Assembly: GCF_009389715.1 (NCBI RefSeq)
Contig: NC_052395.1
Coordinates: 23,609,482 to 23,673,481, forward strand
Reading direction: 5' to 3'
DNA from: Phoenix dactylifera
Taxonomy: Eukaryota; Streptophyta; Magnoliopsida; Arecales; Arecaceae
DNA length: 64,000 nucleotides
Below the pieces are notes generated by a model. It ran no database searches, was not told the DNA's origin, and saw only the letters and a list, made by a program, of their open reading frames with translations. Made by a program: the position numbers and the translations under genes. This document shows, piece after piece, positions 11,077 to 26,859 of the stretch. How positions within the stretch are numbered: position 1 is the first letter of the stretch; every line of letters starts with the position of its first letter.

Positions 11077-11412
11077 ATGGCTCGCTTGATGCTCTTTCTA
11101 TTGGTAGTGGCTGATATCTTTGCCACTGTTGCAATGGCTCGGCCTTCTCCGGTGGTAGTCCGAGCTGATGCCGTCGAGCTCATTGGCTCCTCTGCGGCCA
11201 AGCCCCCTTCCTCCAGTTTGTCTCCAAATGATTCAGAGGTAGTACTTGCGGGTGCGCCGGAGAATTTACAAAATCGGAAGTGCCGCAGTGCATTTGATAA
11301 GTCGATTGCTGGTGGAGAAATTATACTTGCTGGGCTTGCAACTGCAATTTTTGCCGCGGTTTTCTGCTATATTCGTGTCACTAGGCAAAGAGTTGAAGTG
11401 AGTAAATACTGA
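11077..11412 (+). CDS. Small single-pass membrane protein, function unknown
   Basis: An intact 111-residue frame starting at an ATG and ending in TGA. Residues 1-21 form a hydrophobic signal-like segment (MARLMLFLLVVADIFATVAM). A Ser/Pro-rich linker follows to about residue 75. A second hydrophobic stretch, GGEIILAGLATAIFAAVFCY (about 79-98), is followed by IRVTRQR, which looks like a transmembrane helix with a basic cytoplasmic edge. The layout suggests a cleaved signal peptide and a type I membrane protein, or two membrane helices. I recall plant proteins of unknown function with a similar C-terminal helix, but no name is secure. It has a TATA box upstream and no obvious intron. It is the best-looking intact gene in the window. 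Confidence 0.65.
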   Translation: MARLMLFLLVVADIFATVAMARPSPVVVRADAVELIGSSAAKPPSSSLSPNDSEVVLAGAPENLQNRKCRSAFDKSIAGGEIILAGLATAIFAAVFCYIRVTRQRVEVSKY

Positions 11413-11941
11413 GATTTTGTGTCTTTTTTTTATATATGAATACTGGCGTTGTTTGAACAAATTATACCCACTCCAAAGTTGTAGATTATAAGTATGAATT
11501 ACAGCTATACATAGTGAAATTTTATAATTTATTTGGTCATTCTTCTCAAAAACAAAAGTTCTTTATTTAAAGGTGGTTTTATCAGTTTTCCTTTTCTTCT
11601 GGTTATTTTAGCAACTCAGTGTTTCAGTACTGAAAATTGGGCTGCTTTGCTTTCTAATTTGACCGCTAATACCACCTTTTATACTGGAGAGAGAGAGGTG
11701 AATTGTTTATGGACTTTTTGTGAGAAACGTTTATGGAGTTATTGTATGACTAATTAAAGAACCAGATAGATTTTCTTTTGGGACGAGAGCATATCCTAAA
11801 TGAGAAATGGTCGCAATAGGCATAATAAATTTCACTATATTATTTTTATTTTGAGTTTACTTGTTAGGAAACCTATTTCTTTTGTAGTGGCATATAAAGA
11901 AAGCTATTTTTTTCCTGTTTGAGAAAAACACGGGGAATCCA
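11413..11941. other. Downstream flank of the small gene
   Basis: AT-rich probable 3' UTR and spacer. A 74-residue frame at 11533-11757 has no recognisable motif and is not called. The 12-mer GAACCAGATAGA occurs twice (about 11759 and 11968), which may be chance or an old insertion scar. Confidence 0.35.
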
Positions 11942-12604
11942 TGAATTCATTTCAAGATCAGTTAAATGAACCAGATAGAGCGAAACCCCTCTCCGGCAGC
12001 TGCCGGATCCATCTTCTTTTCCGACCCATGGAGCCGGCATTCGCTCGCTGCGTGCCCGATGCGGGCGCAGAGGAAAAAGAGACTTGGCAGGTCTTCGTAG
12101 GAGAAGGCCTGCCAAAATCTCTTCAGACTTCCCTGAACAAAAGAACCAGGTACCAAGGGCTTACCGGCGTCGACCTCCACCCGCACCCGGGCGTACCCGA
12201 TCCGCCGCCACTCGTTGGAGACGCCGTCGAGCTCCACCGGCCGCCCCGCCGCCGCCACGATCTCGAAGATAGCGGCCCTATCCCAGTATTCCAGGGGGAG
12301 ACCCGGTAGCCGGACCCAGACCATTGTCCGGCTCACCGTCTGGGTTCCCGGGGTGAAATCAGCCTGCCACTCCTCCATTGCCAGAAGCTGGTCCGCCACC
12401 ACCCACGGGCCAGTCGCCAGCACCGTCGCCTGCTCCTCTCCGGTCCCGAACCTGATCGTCATGAGGCCCTCTGCCATTGGGAGGACATCCACCGGGTGCT
12501 GGAGTTTGGCCCGCCCTCTGATCTCCCGAGCCACCAGTTCCGCCGGCAGACGCCTCCCCAGACTCTTAGCGATCACCGCCTTCTCCTTCCTTTCCGTAGC
12601 CTTC
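11942..12604 (-). pseudogene. LINE (L1-type) ORF1 remnant, DUF4283 plus damaged zinc knuckle
   Basis: The minus-strand frame from about 12604 down to 11962 encodes over 200 residues. It has the DUF4283 pattern of plant LINE ORF1 and related proteins: AEGLMTIRF, TGPWVV, VWVRLPGLPLEYWD, then a VEVDAGKPL block. A zinc knuckle follows, but its first Cys is replaced (FFLCARIGHAASEC). The stretch is GC-rich, unlike its flanks. No ATG is visible in the open frame, and the upstream end collides with an inverted copy of the 5' region of the neighbouring PI31 gene. It is a truncated fragment lying head-to-head with that gene. Confidence 0.7.
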
Positions 12605-12674
12605 TCCTCGTTCTTGCTCTGTTAGGGTTTCGATTATCCCCTTTTCTAGGATTCTTGGAGGGTGAACTTCCACA

Positions 12675-18996
<6,322 letters not shown>

Positions 18997-19080
18997 GCAC
19001 CTGATGGAGAATCAGATCCTTCCATACACTGAAGTTTTGATTTTCTCAGAACATACCCTAACAGTTACAGGTAGTTTATA

Positions 19081-19086
19081 AATAAA
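19081..19086 (+). terminator. Poly(A) signal candidate of the PI31 gene
   Basis: AATAAA lies 85 bases after the TAG of exon 9. A diverged duplicate of the surrounding 60 bp follows at about 19161-19228, in which this hexamer has become GATGAA. Confidence 0.5.
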
Positions 19087-19505
19087 ATCGATGTTTGATA
19101 AATTAGTTAATGGCCTGTAACTTGATGTTTGTACAACCTACTGTTTTGGTTTGATTTTTTAGGTTTAGTTTATAGATGAAATGGATGTTTGAGCGATCCA
19201 GTCAAGAACTGTAACTTGACGTGCGTATGAGCTCTCTCTTTGTTTTTCCTTGTTTTTTTTCATTTCCTCCTGGGGTTTCGTTAAATTCTCAAAGCAAATC
19301 TCTTATCTTTTTTTTTTTTGGCTGCAATCCTTGAGTCAATCACTGTCATACATGCTTATAATTTTCAAGACTCAAAAGAGTTAGGATGCTTAAATACATA
19401 AGACTGCAATGAATTAGAGACTGGTAGAATTGATAAGAACAAGGATAGTAGCTATTTATTTATGTAGGCATGACCAGCAGTATATATTAGCTAACAAAGA
19501 GATGA

Positions 19506-20310
19506 GCTCGGAAAATCCTGTGATTCAAACACAGCCATGAATACTGTGCTTCAAAATCTCATAAGACCACAAACACTACTCCTATACACCTAATCAAGCA
19601 CTAATATGAACGGTACTTCCCTGGGACTAAATTCGATCCCGGTCCCAAAAACACTGAACATCAAAAATCTACGACCTATTAGAAAAAACAGGTGGATTCA
19701 TCCTCTCCCACTTTTCATTCCAACACTGCTTTCGGTGTGCTTGGGGTGTTTGCTTGTACCTCATGTTAGTCTAACGCACCTAAGGCTCCAGTTTGATACC
19801 ATATGACACGATGTTTCTGAAAAAATAATTATTTTATACTATAATCTATTATATTAGAAAATAATGGTAATTATAATAAATAGTTACATTAATTGATTAT
19901 GTCAGCAATCTCTGAATAAAATATAAACTGCTATAGGTACCTCAGTTATAAACCATTATTTACATGAAGATTCCCAGAATATATTTTATGGCAGACAGAT
20001 AAGCTTGGAAAGAACCCGGTACAAACCCAAACATGAGCATTGCTTCTAAATCTCCTAAGATCACAAATACTAATTCTATACACCCAATCATGCATTGATA
20101 TGAAAGATGCTTCCTTGGAACTAAACTAAATCATAGTCCCCGAAAACAGTATCAACATCAGAATCCACAATCTATATAAAAGTGGGAGATCCTCCCCCAC
20201 TTTTCATCCTGACATTGCTTTTGATTCACTTGGGGTGTTCGGTTTTTCCTCATGTTACTTAACAAAGATCACCAATTTGAATCCATATGACATCATGTTT
20301 CTGAAAACAT
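19506..20310. repeat. Diverged direct repeat pair of about 310 bp
   Basis: 19506-19820 and about 20002-20310 align throughout. Shared blocks include CTATACACC, CCCACTTTTCAT, CTTGGGGTGTT, CCATATGACA and ATGTTTCTGAAAA. About 180 bp lies between them. They could be remnants of short LTRs or a local duplication. No PBS or PPT was seen. Confidence 0.6.
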
Positions 20311-21411
20311 ATTATATCATCCTTTCCAAGATTAAAAAAAAAACTGCTATAAGTATTTTAGTTACAAAATGTTATTTTATTTTAAATGAAAAGCGAAACT
20401 TTTTGCCATAATAAACATTGAAAACGTCGATCGATGGCTATATGTTTCATTTATATAAAATATTTTATAATGAAATTATATCTAAGATATGACAGTTATT
20501 AAAATTTGGTTATTGTGTCATAACATGTCGGGAGGCCTCTTGGGGTCATCATAATGGCAGTTATTCTGAAGTTATCACCAGTAGCTGCATTACCAAATGG
20601 ATGGATATGATTGCATCACGACATTTTTTCACTGAAATTGAGTTAGGCATGTGGATCAACATTCAAGCCTCTATAGACAATCCTAGTTCATCATCGCCAA
20701 ACAAATGATGGAACATTTTATTATTGTTCATAAATACAATTTACTTCATTGTGGATTTTGTAAGAGAATGTTGGATTACCCTTTGTTACAAAATGGTGCA
20801 TATAAATGTCCCTAGATAATTTTGCTCCTCAGTCTAAGTATAAAATAGAAAATGCACATTTTTTAGTTTTTGGTACAGATTTGTTAGAAACCTCGAGGAC
20901 TCTTCATGCTCTATCATTTTAACCAAAAAAAAACTGCCTTTTCTTGTGAAATTCATGCAAAATATGCAAAGATTTTTTTTTTTTTTTTTTGTGTGTGTGG
21001 TAGGAAAAGGAAGTTAAGATTCCTTAAAAAATCCAAAGAATTGATAAGTGGGATATATACATTTGAATAAAATAAATTTGTTTGCAAGTTATTATATTAT
21101 ATTTGAACAAATTATTATGATCAAAAGTAAAAACAAATTACTATTTAAATAATTATACTTTTGCTTTTATATGTGCAACAGTGCAAAACACATGGCTCTA
21201 TACTAGTAATATTCAATGTCACCAAAATCTTCCTCAATTAAGCAGTTCGTCCAACTATATATTGAACTCAGTTGCTAGAAATGGGCTCCTTGATATTATT
21301 GGACATATCAGTGTGCTCAAGCAAGTCGACCAGGTTCTCATGTACAGATAATGTTCGGCAAAATCCCTTTCACAATATTATTCATGCTCATTTTAGTAAC
21401 TGTTATCATAT
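20311..21411. other. Intergenic DNA
   Basis: AT-rich with several homopolymer runs. No gene, splice-bounded frame or element end was recognised. Confidence 0.45.
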
Positions 21412-22862
21412 TCATTGAACTCTTCGAACAAATCCGCAATCCAATTTTCCATTAGCATACATTGCAAACCCTTTTTGGAAAAAAAAAACAAGAACTGTTT
21501 TCCCCTTTGCCCCCTCACCACTAAATATCGTTGGCCATAATCTCAATGGGAGTGCATCCACCCACGAATCCTCTATCACATCAATGCTCCGTCCGTCGCC
21601 GATCAATCATCTGGAATGCACCAAGGCCATCGGCAAGTACCTCCCGATCTCTCGCCACATAAAAGAAACCTTTTGGCTGCCAATCACATGCACAGTAACT
21701 CCGCCTCGACCATATCTAGCCGTCATGATCTAGCTCCAAAATCCATGTGGCTCCAGAACAACCTGCACTGCCCGCCGTGCTAGAAGAGCCTCGCGCCGCG
21801 CTAGGAGTGACTACACCCCTAAACCACCCTCACGCAGAGGCGAGCATACTCTCTTCCAGGCCACCAGATGTACTCCATGACCCCCCCACGAGAGCCTCAT
21901 AGGAAACTCGTCATAAGCCTCTCAATCTCCTCCAGGACCCTCTTCAGCATAACAATATGTGCCACCATATCAATGGGCATAGAACATAGAACTGACCTGA
22001 TCAACGTCAATCTGCCCATCATAGAGAGTGATGATGCTCTCCAACCCTCTAGCCTGCTCCGCACCCTCTCCAACAAGGTGGAGCACTCCGCCACCCGCAA
22101 TCTCCTCCCCGTAAGGGGAACCCCTAGGTAAACCAGGGTCCCCTCCTCCTGCATCCCCAGAATTGCCTGGACCTCTCATCGTGTCCTCCGCTCCGTGCTC
22201 AGACTGAAGTGTATGGTTGATTTTTGGAGGTTGACTCTCTGCCTGAACATCTCACAGTACTCTGTCAGAACTCCCTGAAGGGCTCTCGCATCAGTCTCTC
22301 TCGCCCTAGCGAGCAAGAGACAGTCGTCTGCAAAAAGTAAGTGAGAAATGGGGCGGGCACCCGGGGCTGGTCTATAGGCTACCAACTCCCGGTTCCCACA
22401 AGCAATATGCAAGGCACGTGAGAGTACATCAGAGCAAATGATAAATAGATACGGAAAAAGAGGACATCCCTGACGAAAACCCATAGTGGCTCGAAAGAAT
22501 CGTGATGGCATGCCATTGATCAAAATGGAAAAGCTAGGCTTATGCACATATCCCAATATCCAGTCAATCCAAACCTGGTTGAACCCAAAGCTCTCTAGCG
22601 CTCGCCGAAGAAAATCCCACCATATCCGGTCGTAGGCGCGCTCCATGTCCAGCTTCACTGCTATCAAACATCGCCTCCTCGAGACGCGCAGTAAGTCCCC
22701 CATCATCTCTTAGCTAGCAAAATATTATCAGAGATACTGCTTCCCCCCACAAAAGCTCCCTTCTCCTGGCTAATGATCCTTGACAATATATCTTTCATCC
22801 TCCCCACCATGATTTTCGCGACCACCTTGTACATAGTAATGCATAAGCTAATGGGTCTATAG
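21412..22862 (-). pseudogene. LINE (L1-type) reverse transcriptase fragment
   Basis: Minus-strand pieces read in order: YRPISLCITMYKVVAKIM and GAFVGGSSISDNILLA (RT start), then AVKLDMERAYDRIWWDFL, MGFRQGCPLFPYLF and HLLFADDCLLLARA (active-site FADD). After frame changes come TLVYLGVPLTGRR, a thumb-like LEGWRASSLSMMGRLTLI segment, and a C-terminal IGDGRSIDVIEDSWV. These are the hallmarks of plant L1-type ORF2 (endonuclease absent). At least two frameshifts are present, and the reading stops abruptly at 22862, where a TIR-element fragment begins. Confidence 0.85.
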
Positions 22863-23032
22863 GGGGCGTTTGGTGACCCCAACAGGATCACCACGGTGAT
22901 CTAAGATCTCTGGTGATCCGAATGCTAGGGTGATTTGATCCCTGGTGATCTAAGATCAATGTGTTTGGTAGGCCATGGTTCAGTGATTAAAAATCCCCAG
23001 ATATCCATGAGTAACTTGTTTGGTATGATATG
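22863..23032. mobile_element. Truncated TIR-element (MITE-like) fragment
   Basis: Begins GGGGGCGTTTGGTGACC, a start typical of PIF/Harbinger- or hAT-type MITEs. It contains several GGTGATC/GATCACC repeats, which suggests a foldback structure. The Sirevirus interrupts it at 23033. No matching ...ACCAAACGCCCCC end was found after 44796, so the other half seems lost. Confidence 0.45.
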
Positions 23033-24910
23033 TGTTGCCCAGATTGACAACCCAAGAGGGGGGGTGAATTGGGTTTTTAAATTAACTTAGCTAATTAAAA
23101 CTTTGTGGATGATTAACTAAATACTATAGCCAGTTATTTAATTAAAGCTAAGTGCTGTGAGTAATGTGTGGGGAAGAAGATGAGAGACAATGCACTACAA
23201 ACACAAAGTTTTATAGTGGTTCGGAGCTAACCCTTACTCCTACGTCCACTCCCCAAGTCTCACTTGGGAATTTCACTATAACCCCCTTGGATTACAGCCG
23301 GTTGTTTTGCAAGCTCACAACCGAACTTGTTGTTTTACGAGCTCACAACGAACTCGGTCGGTTTTCCCAGGCTCACCGACTAGAACCACTCCGATTGTTT
23401 TCTCGGGATCACAATCAAACCCTTACACTCGTTGGTTTTAAACCGGCTCACCAACCAACCTTAATCCCCTTGATTCAATCCCCCGATTGAATCAAGTAAA
23501 TACACGAGATAGAAGAAAACAGAAAATAGCTTCTCAAAAAGCAGATTTAAAACAATATAATCGTAAAGGAGTTAGAAGCCCTCAAACGCTTTTAAGATGG
23601 TGAAGAGGTGTGGCTTCTGGAACTCCGGTCTCCTCTTGAAAGAGTGATCGACTTGAAAGCAGGAGGAGGAAGCTTTGAATGCTGGGAAGATGTTGGTGGA
23701 GCAGTAAATGCAGATCTTCCCTTTTTCTCGTTGAAGTGCACTTAGAGAGCTTGAAGACTTGAATGCTAGGAGTGGAATGTGTGTTCTCTGCCTTGCTACA
23801 GTCTTCTGTGGCTATTTAAGCTAACCCCCACGGAAACTAGCCGTTACTCTACTTTTTCTGGCCGTTCTGCACACTCTGCGCAGCCTGACAATGTGACCGT
23901 TGGTGGGTTGGAGTCGACTCGCGCGATCAGGAGTCGACTCGGCTGTAGCAGGAGTCGACTCGAGCTTTTCCGGAGTCGACTCGGCAACTGTTTCCAGTTT
24001 GAATTAAAGTTGCCGTCTTGACTGGGAGTCGACTCGTCTTGACCCGGAGTCGACTCGCCAACTTCTGGCGCTGACCTGGCAATTTTGGAGTCGGTTCATC
24101 CTCTGTAGTCCGTGGATCCAAATTTGAATTTTGTCCACTCGAGTCGACTCGACTGTCCTGGGAGTCGACTCGAATCTCAGAGCCCGAACTCCCGATTCTC
24201 TGTCTTTTGGCTCATCCAGTCTTGGAGTCGACTCGAACTTCCTTGGAGTCGACTCGGCTCTCAGTTTCCGAAAGTTGGTCTTCTGCCTTTTGACGTGAAG
24301 CCTGTCTTGGAGTCGACTCGAGCTGTCTGGGAGTCGACTCGGCTCTCAGTTTCCGAAAGTTGGTCTTCTGCCTTTTGACGTGAAGCTTGTCTTGGAGTCG
24401 ACTCGAGCTGTCTGGGAGTCGACTCGAATCTCAGAGGCAGTAACATGGTCTTCTGTCTGTCGATGGTCGCACAGTCTCGGAGTCGACTCGCGTACTGCGG
24501 GAGTCGACTCGAATCTCAGAGTCCATAAAACGCTCTCTGACTTTTTCTTTGTGTACCGCTGGGAGTCGACTCGCGTTCCACTGGAGTCGACTCGAATCTC
24601 AGACCTGAAAAACTGCTCTTCTGTCCTTCTGTCTGTTTTCAGTCGGAGTCGACTCGTACTGATCAGGAGTCGACTCGAGCTCGTGCCAGTACGCTTGGAG
24701 TCGACTCGTGAAACTCGGGAGTCGACTCGTATCTCAGACACTGGTTCATGCAGACTTCTTAACTTATCCAAAATGCTATGAACCAAGTCTAGAGACACTT
24801 GGACAGGATTTTCACTGAAACACTCAATTGAATTCATTAGTAATCACAAGATATACTCAAATGCTTTGAGCTCATCAAAATCAAACGGGGTTTTAATCAA
24901 TCACTCCACA
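23033..24910 (-). repeat. Sirevirus 3' LTR (1878 bp)
   Basis: Starts TGTTGCCCAGATTGACAACC and ends CACTCCACA on the plus strand. Nearly identical to the right LTR. It differs mainly by an extra 85-bp internal duplication (GGCTCTCAGTTTCC at 24256 and again at 24341) and a small deletion near 24690. Close LTR identity implies a fairly recent insertion. Confidence 0.92.
23910..24731. repeat. GAGTCGACTC palindrome array in 3' LTR
   Basis: About 22 copies of GAGTCGACTC, mostly as GGAGTCGACTCG. It includes the 85-bp unit duplication, which begins and ends near palindrome copies. Confidence 0.95.
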
Positions 24911-25520
24911 ATCTCCCCCTTTTTAATGATGACAAAACTTTGAGTATATGTAAAATGAATTGCTCAGTAAATAATGAAATAAACTCCATAAATGAATTCA
25001 AATGTCTGATAATTTAATTTATCCAAGTTTGAAAGGAGTGAAACATTAAATTTCGGAGTTAAAGTTCCCCCTTTCATTTGGAATTATATAAGCCTTCATA
25101 TTCTGCAATCAATTGTTTGGCTTATATGACATTAATGATTTAGCTTGATTAAAATTCAGATTCTCCCCCTCAACATATGCATTCAACTATGTTTTGATTT
25201 TCTGAATTTCCTTTTAATGCTTTGAAATTTTTGAACTAAAATTTTTATTTTTAGAGAAAAAATCTGTCAATTTGTTCTTGAGTAGGATTCAGCTAATCTC
25301 CGAATATCCCTTGAATAGATTCTGGAGATTACTCCATTAGGAGCCCCAAAAGAGAGATAATGAGCCTCGAGGTACCGAATCCACTTAGAACAAATTTATG
25401 TGTGTTTTTAAGAGTTTATCGTTTTATTTATTTCCATTGATTTCTTTTACATATTTTTTAATATTTCTCCCCTTTTACATATTTTATACTTACACATTTC
25501 TCCCCCTTTTTGTCATCATA
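24911..25520 (-). promoter_or_regulatory. Multiple polypurine tracts before the 3' LTR
   Basis: Read on the minus strand, at least five purine runs of the form AAAAAGGGGGAGA or close variants occur, near 24912, 25064, 25162, 25466 and 25498. The one adjoining the LTR (24911-24923) primes plus-strand synthesis. The first and last share the longer context GATGACAAAAAGGGGGAGA or its variant. Repeated PPTs are a known Sirevirus feature. Confidence 0.85.
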
Positions 25521-25696
25521 CCAAAAAGGAGGTAATCACACACAATCAATGGCACAAATGGCACAGTCAATCATCAAATGGCACAGAAATGAAGATAAGA
25601 TGTCTACTCATTGTATTGATATGAAGGTGAATACATTTGAGCATACAATAGGTAAAGCAAGAACAATACAAAAGAAGACAAAACACAACTCAAAAT

Positions 25697-26859
25697 CATC
25701 TATGACCTCCTCGAGGATGTGGCTCCCCCTCTCGAGGATACATCTCCTCCTCTGGAGGATGTGGCTCCCCCTCTCGAGGATACATCTCCTCCTCTGGAGG
25801 ATGTAGCTCCTCCTCTCGAGGATGTGACTCCTCCTCTCAATCGGCTCTGCTCCATGAGGAGGGCGACTGCCTCTGTAACATGGCCCAGCTGCGTGATAAT
25901 AGACGTGGTGGCTCTGCTATGTGTAGTGGAGAGCTCAGTCACCGACGTCTGAAGCCCAGTCACCGAGGTCTGAAGTGCGTCCAGCTTGTCGATGAGCACA
26001 TTCGACAAGCGCTCGGCCCCTCGGTGGTGGTGTGCATGTCACGGCGGATGTCATCCCGCATCCTCCTCGTGGTGCTCGTGACCTCGCTCATGCTGTGGAA
26101 CTGGGCCTGCACCAGGGTCCTAATGTTGTAGATCTCCTGCCGCACCTCAGCCGTCATGTCTGTCACGGCTGTCAAGGATGGGACCAATGCTGAGGATGGA
26201 GTGGGTGCAGGAGTGGGAGCTGGCACGGAACCTCGGAGCTCCCGGAGCAGCTCGTCCCTCAAATCTCGGACGATCTCCTGCCGCAGCTCCCGGAGCTGCT
26301 CTGGATCAATACGGACCTCCATAGATGGTGGAGCTGAGGAGGAAGGTCCGGCAGAGGTGGTAGGAGCAGGAGGAGTGGATGGAAGGTCTGGATGGTCTGG
26401 GAACTCTGGGTAGTCAGAATCTGGCTCAGGACTGGGTGATGGTCTGGTGGTCTGAGCGGTGAGAGTGGACTTCCTAACCCAGATCCCTTCTCTCTTCCGA
26501 AATCCCATCCTGTGCATGGTCCCCGTACCCAAGCGATCAGTCCATCGCAAGGCACGAGAGGGTTCCTTCTCAGGAATGGAAATTTCGTACTGCCTAAAGA
26601 GAAGAGTGAATATCATTCCGTATGGGAGGGAGAGCCTAGGTCTATCCAGGGGCTCACACATATACCTATAAATGAGCTTGGGGAAGTTGACCGGGGTGTC
26701 CTGAAGAATGTAAGACATAATAGCTAGGTCCCTCTCATTCACAAAATCAAATCTCCCTGTCTTAGGGAAGATGGACCTGGACAAAATGCTCAAAAGGATT
26801 CTCACTACAATAGGAAGTGAGCTAGCAGATACCTCATCTAGGGGAGACTGAGGTGGATG
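25697..26859 (-). pseudogene. Sirevirus third ORF (envelope-position), C-terminal part
   Basis: This minus-strand frame continues the protein begun at 37434 and is separated from it by the Angela-like insertion. It has a globular block (FVNERDLAIMSYIL, PYGMIFTLLFRQYEI), then a Pro/Ser-rich linker. An EQLRELRQEIVRDLRDELL coiled-coil-like helix follows. A frameshift near 26000 moves the frame to one that ends in a Ser-Arg-Gly-Gly repeat tail. The domain resembles the putative plant transposon protein type found downstream of pol in Sireviruses. No signal peptide or membrane helix was seen, so a true envelope role is not supported here. Confidence 0.75.
25716..25830. repeat. Coding minisatellite at the end of the third ORF
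   Basis: Three imperfect units of about 42 bp, built from GAGGATGTGGCTCCCCCTCT and GAGGATACATCTCCTCCTCT halves. They encode the SSRGGATSSRGGD-type tail on the minus strand. Confidence 0.85.

Noticed and set aside
11533..11757. A 74-codon frame after the small membrane protein gene
   Set aside because: AT-rich, no recognised motif, and probably downstream noise.
11759..11980. GAACCAGATAGA at two places as a LINE target duplication
   Set aside because: Both copies lie on the same side of the LINE fragment, so they cannot be its flanking duplication.
23910..24731. Regularly spaced repeats as a CRISPR-like array
   Set aside because: The repeat is a 10-bp palindrome with irregular spacers inside a plant LTR; there are no cas genes.
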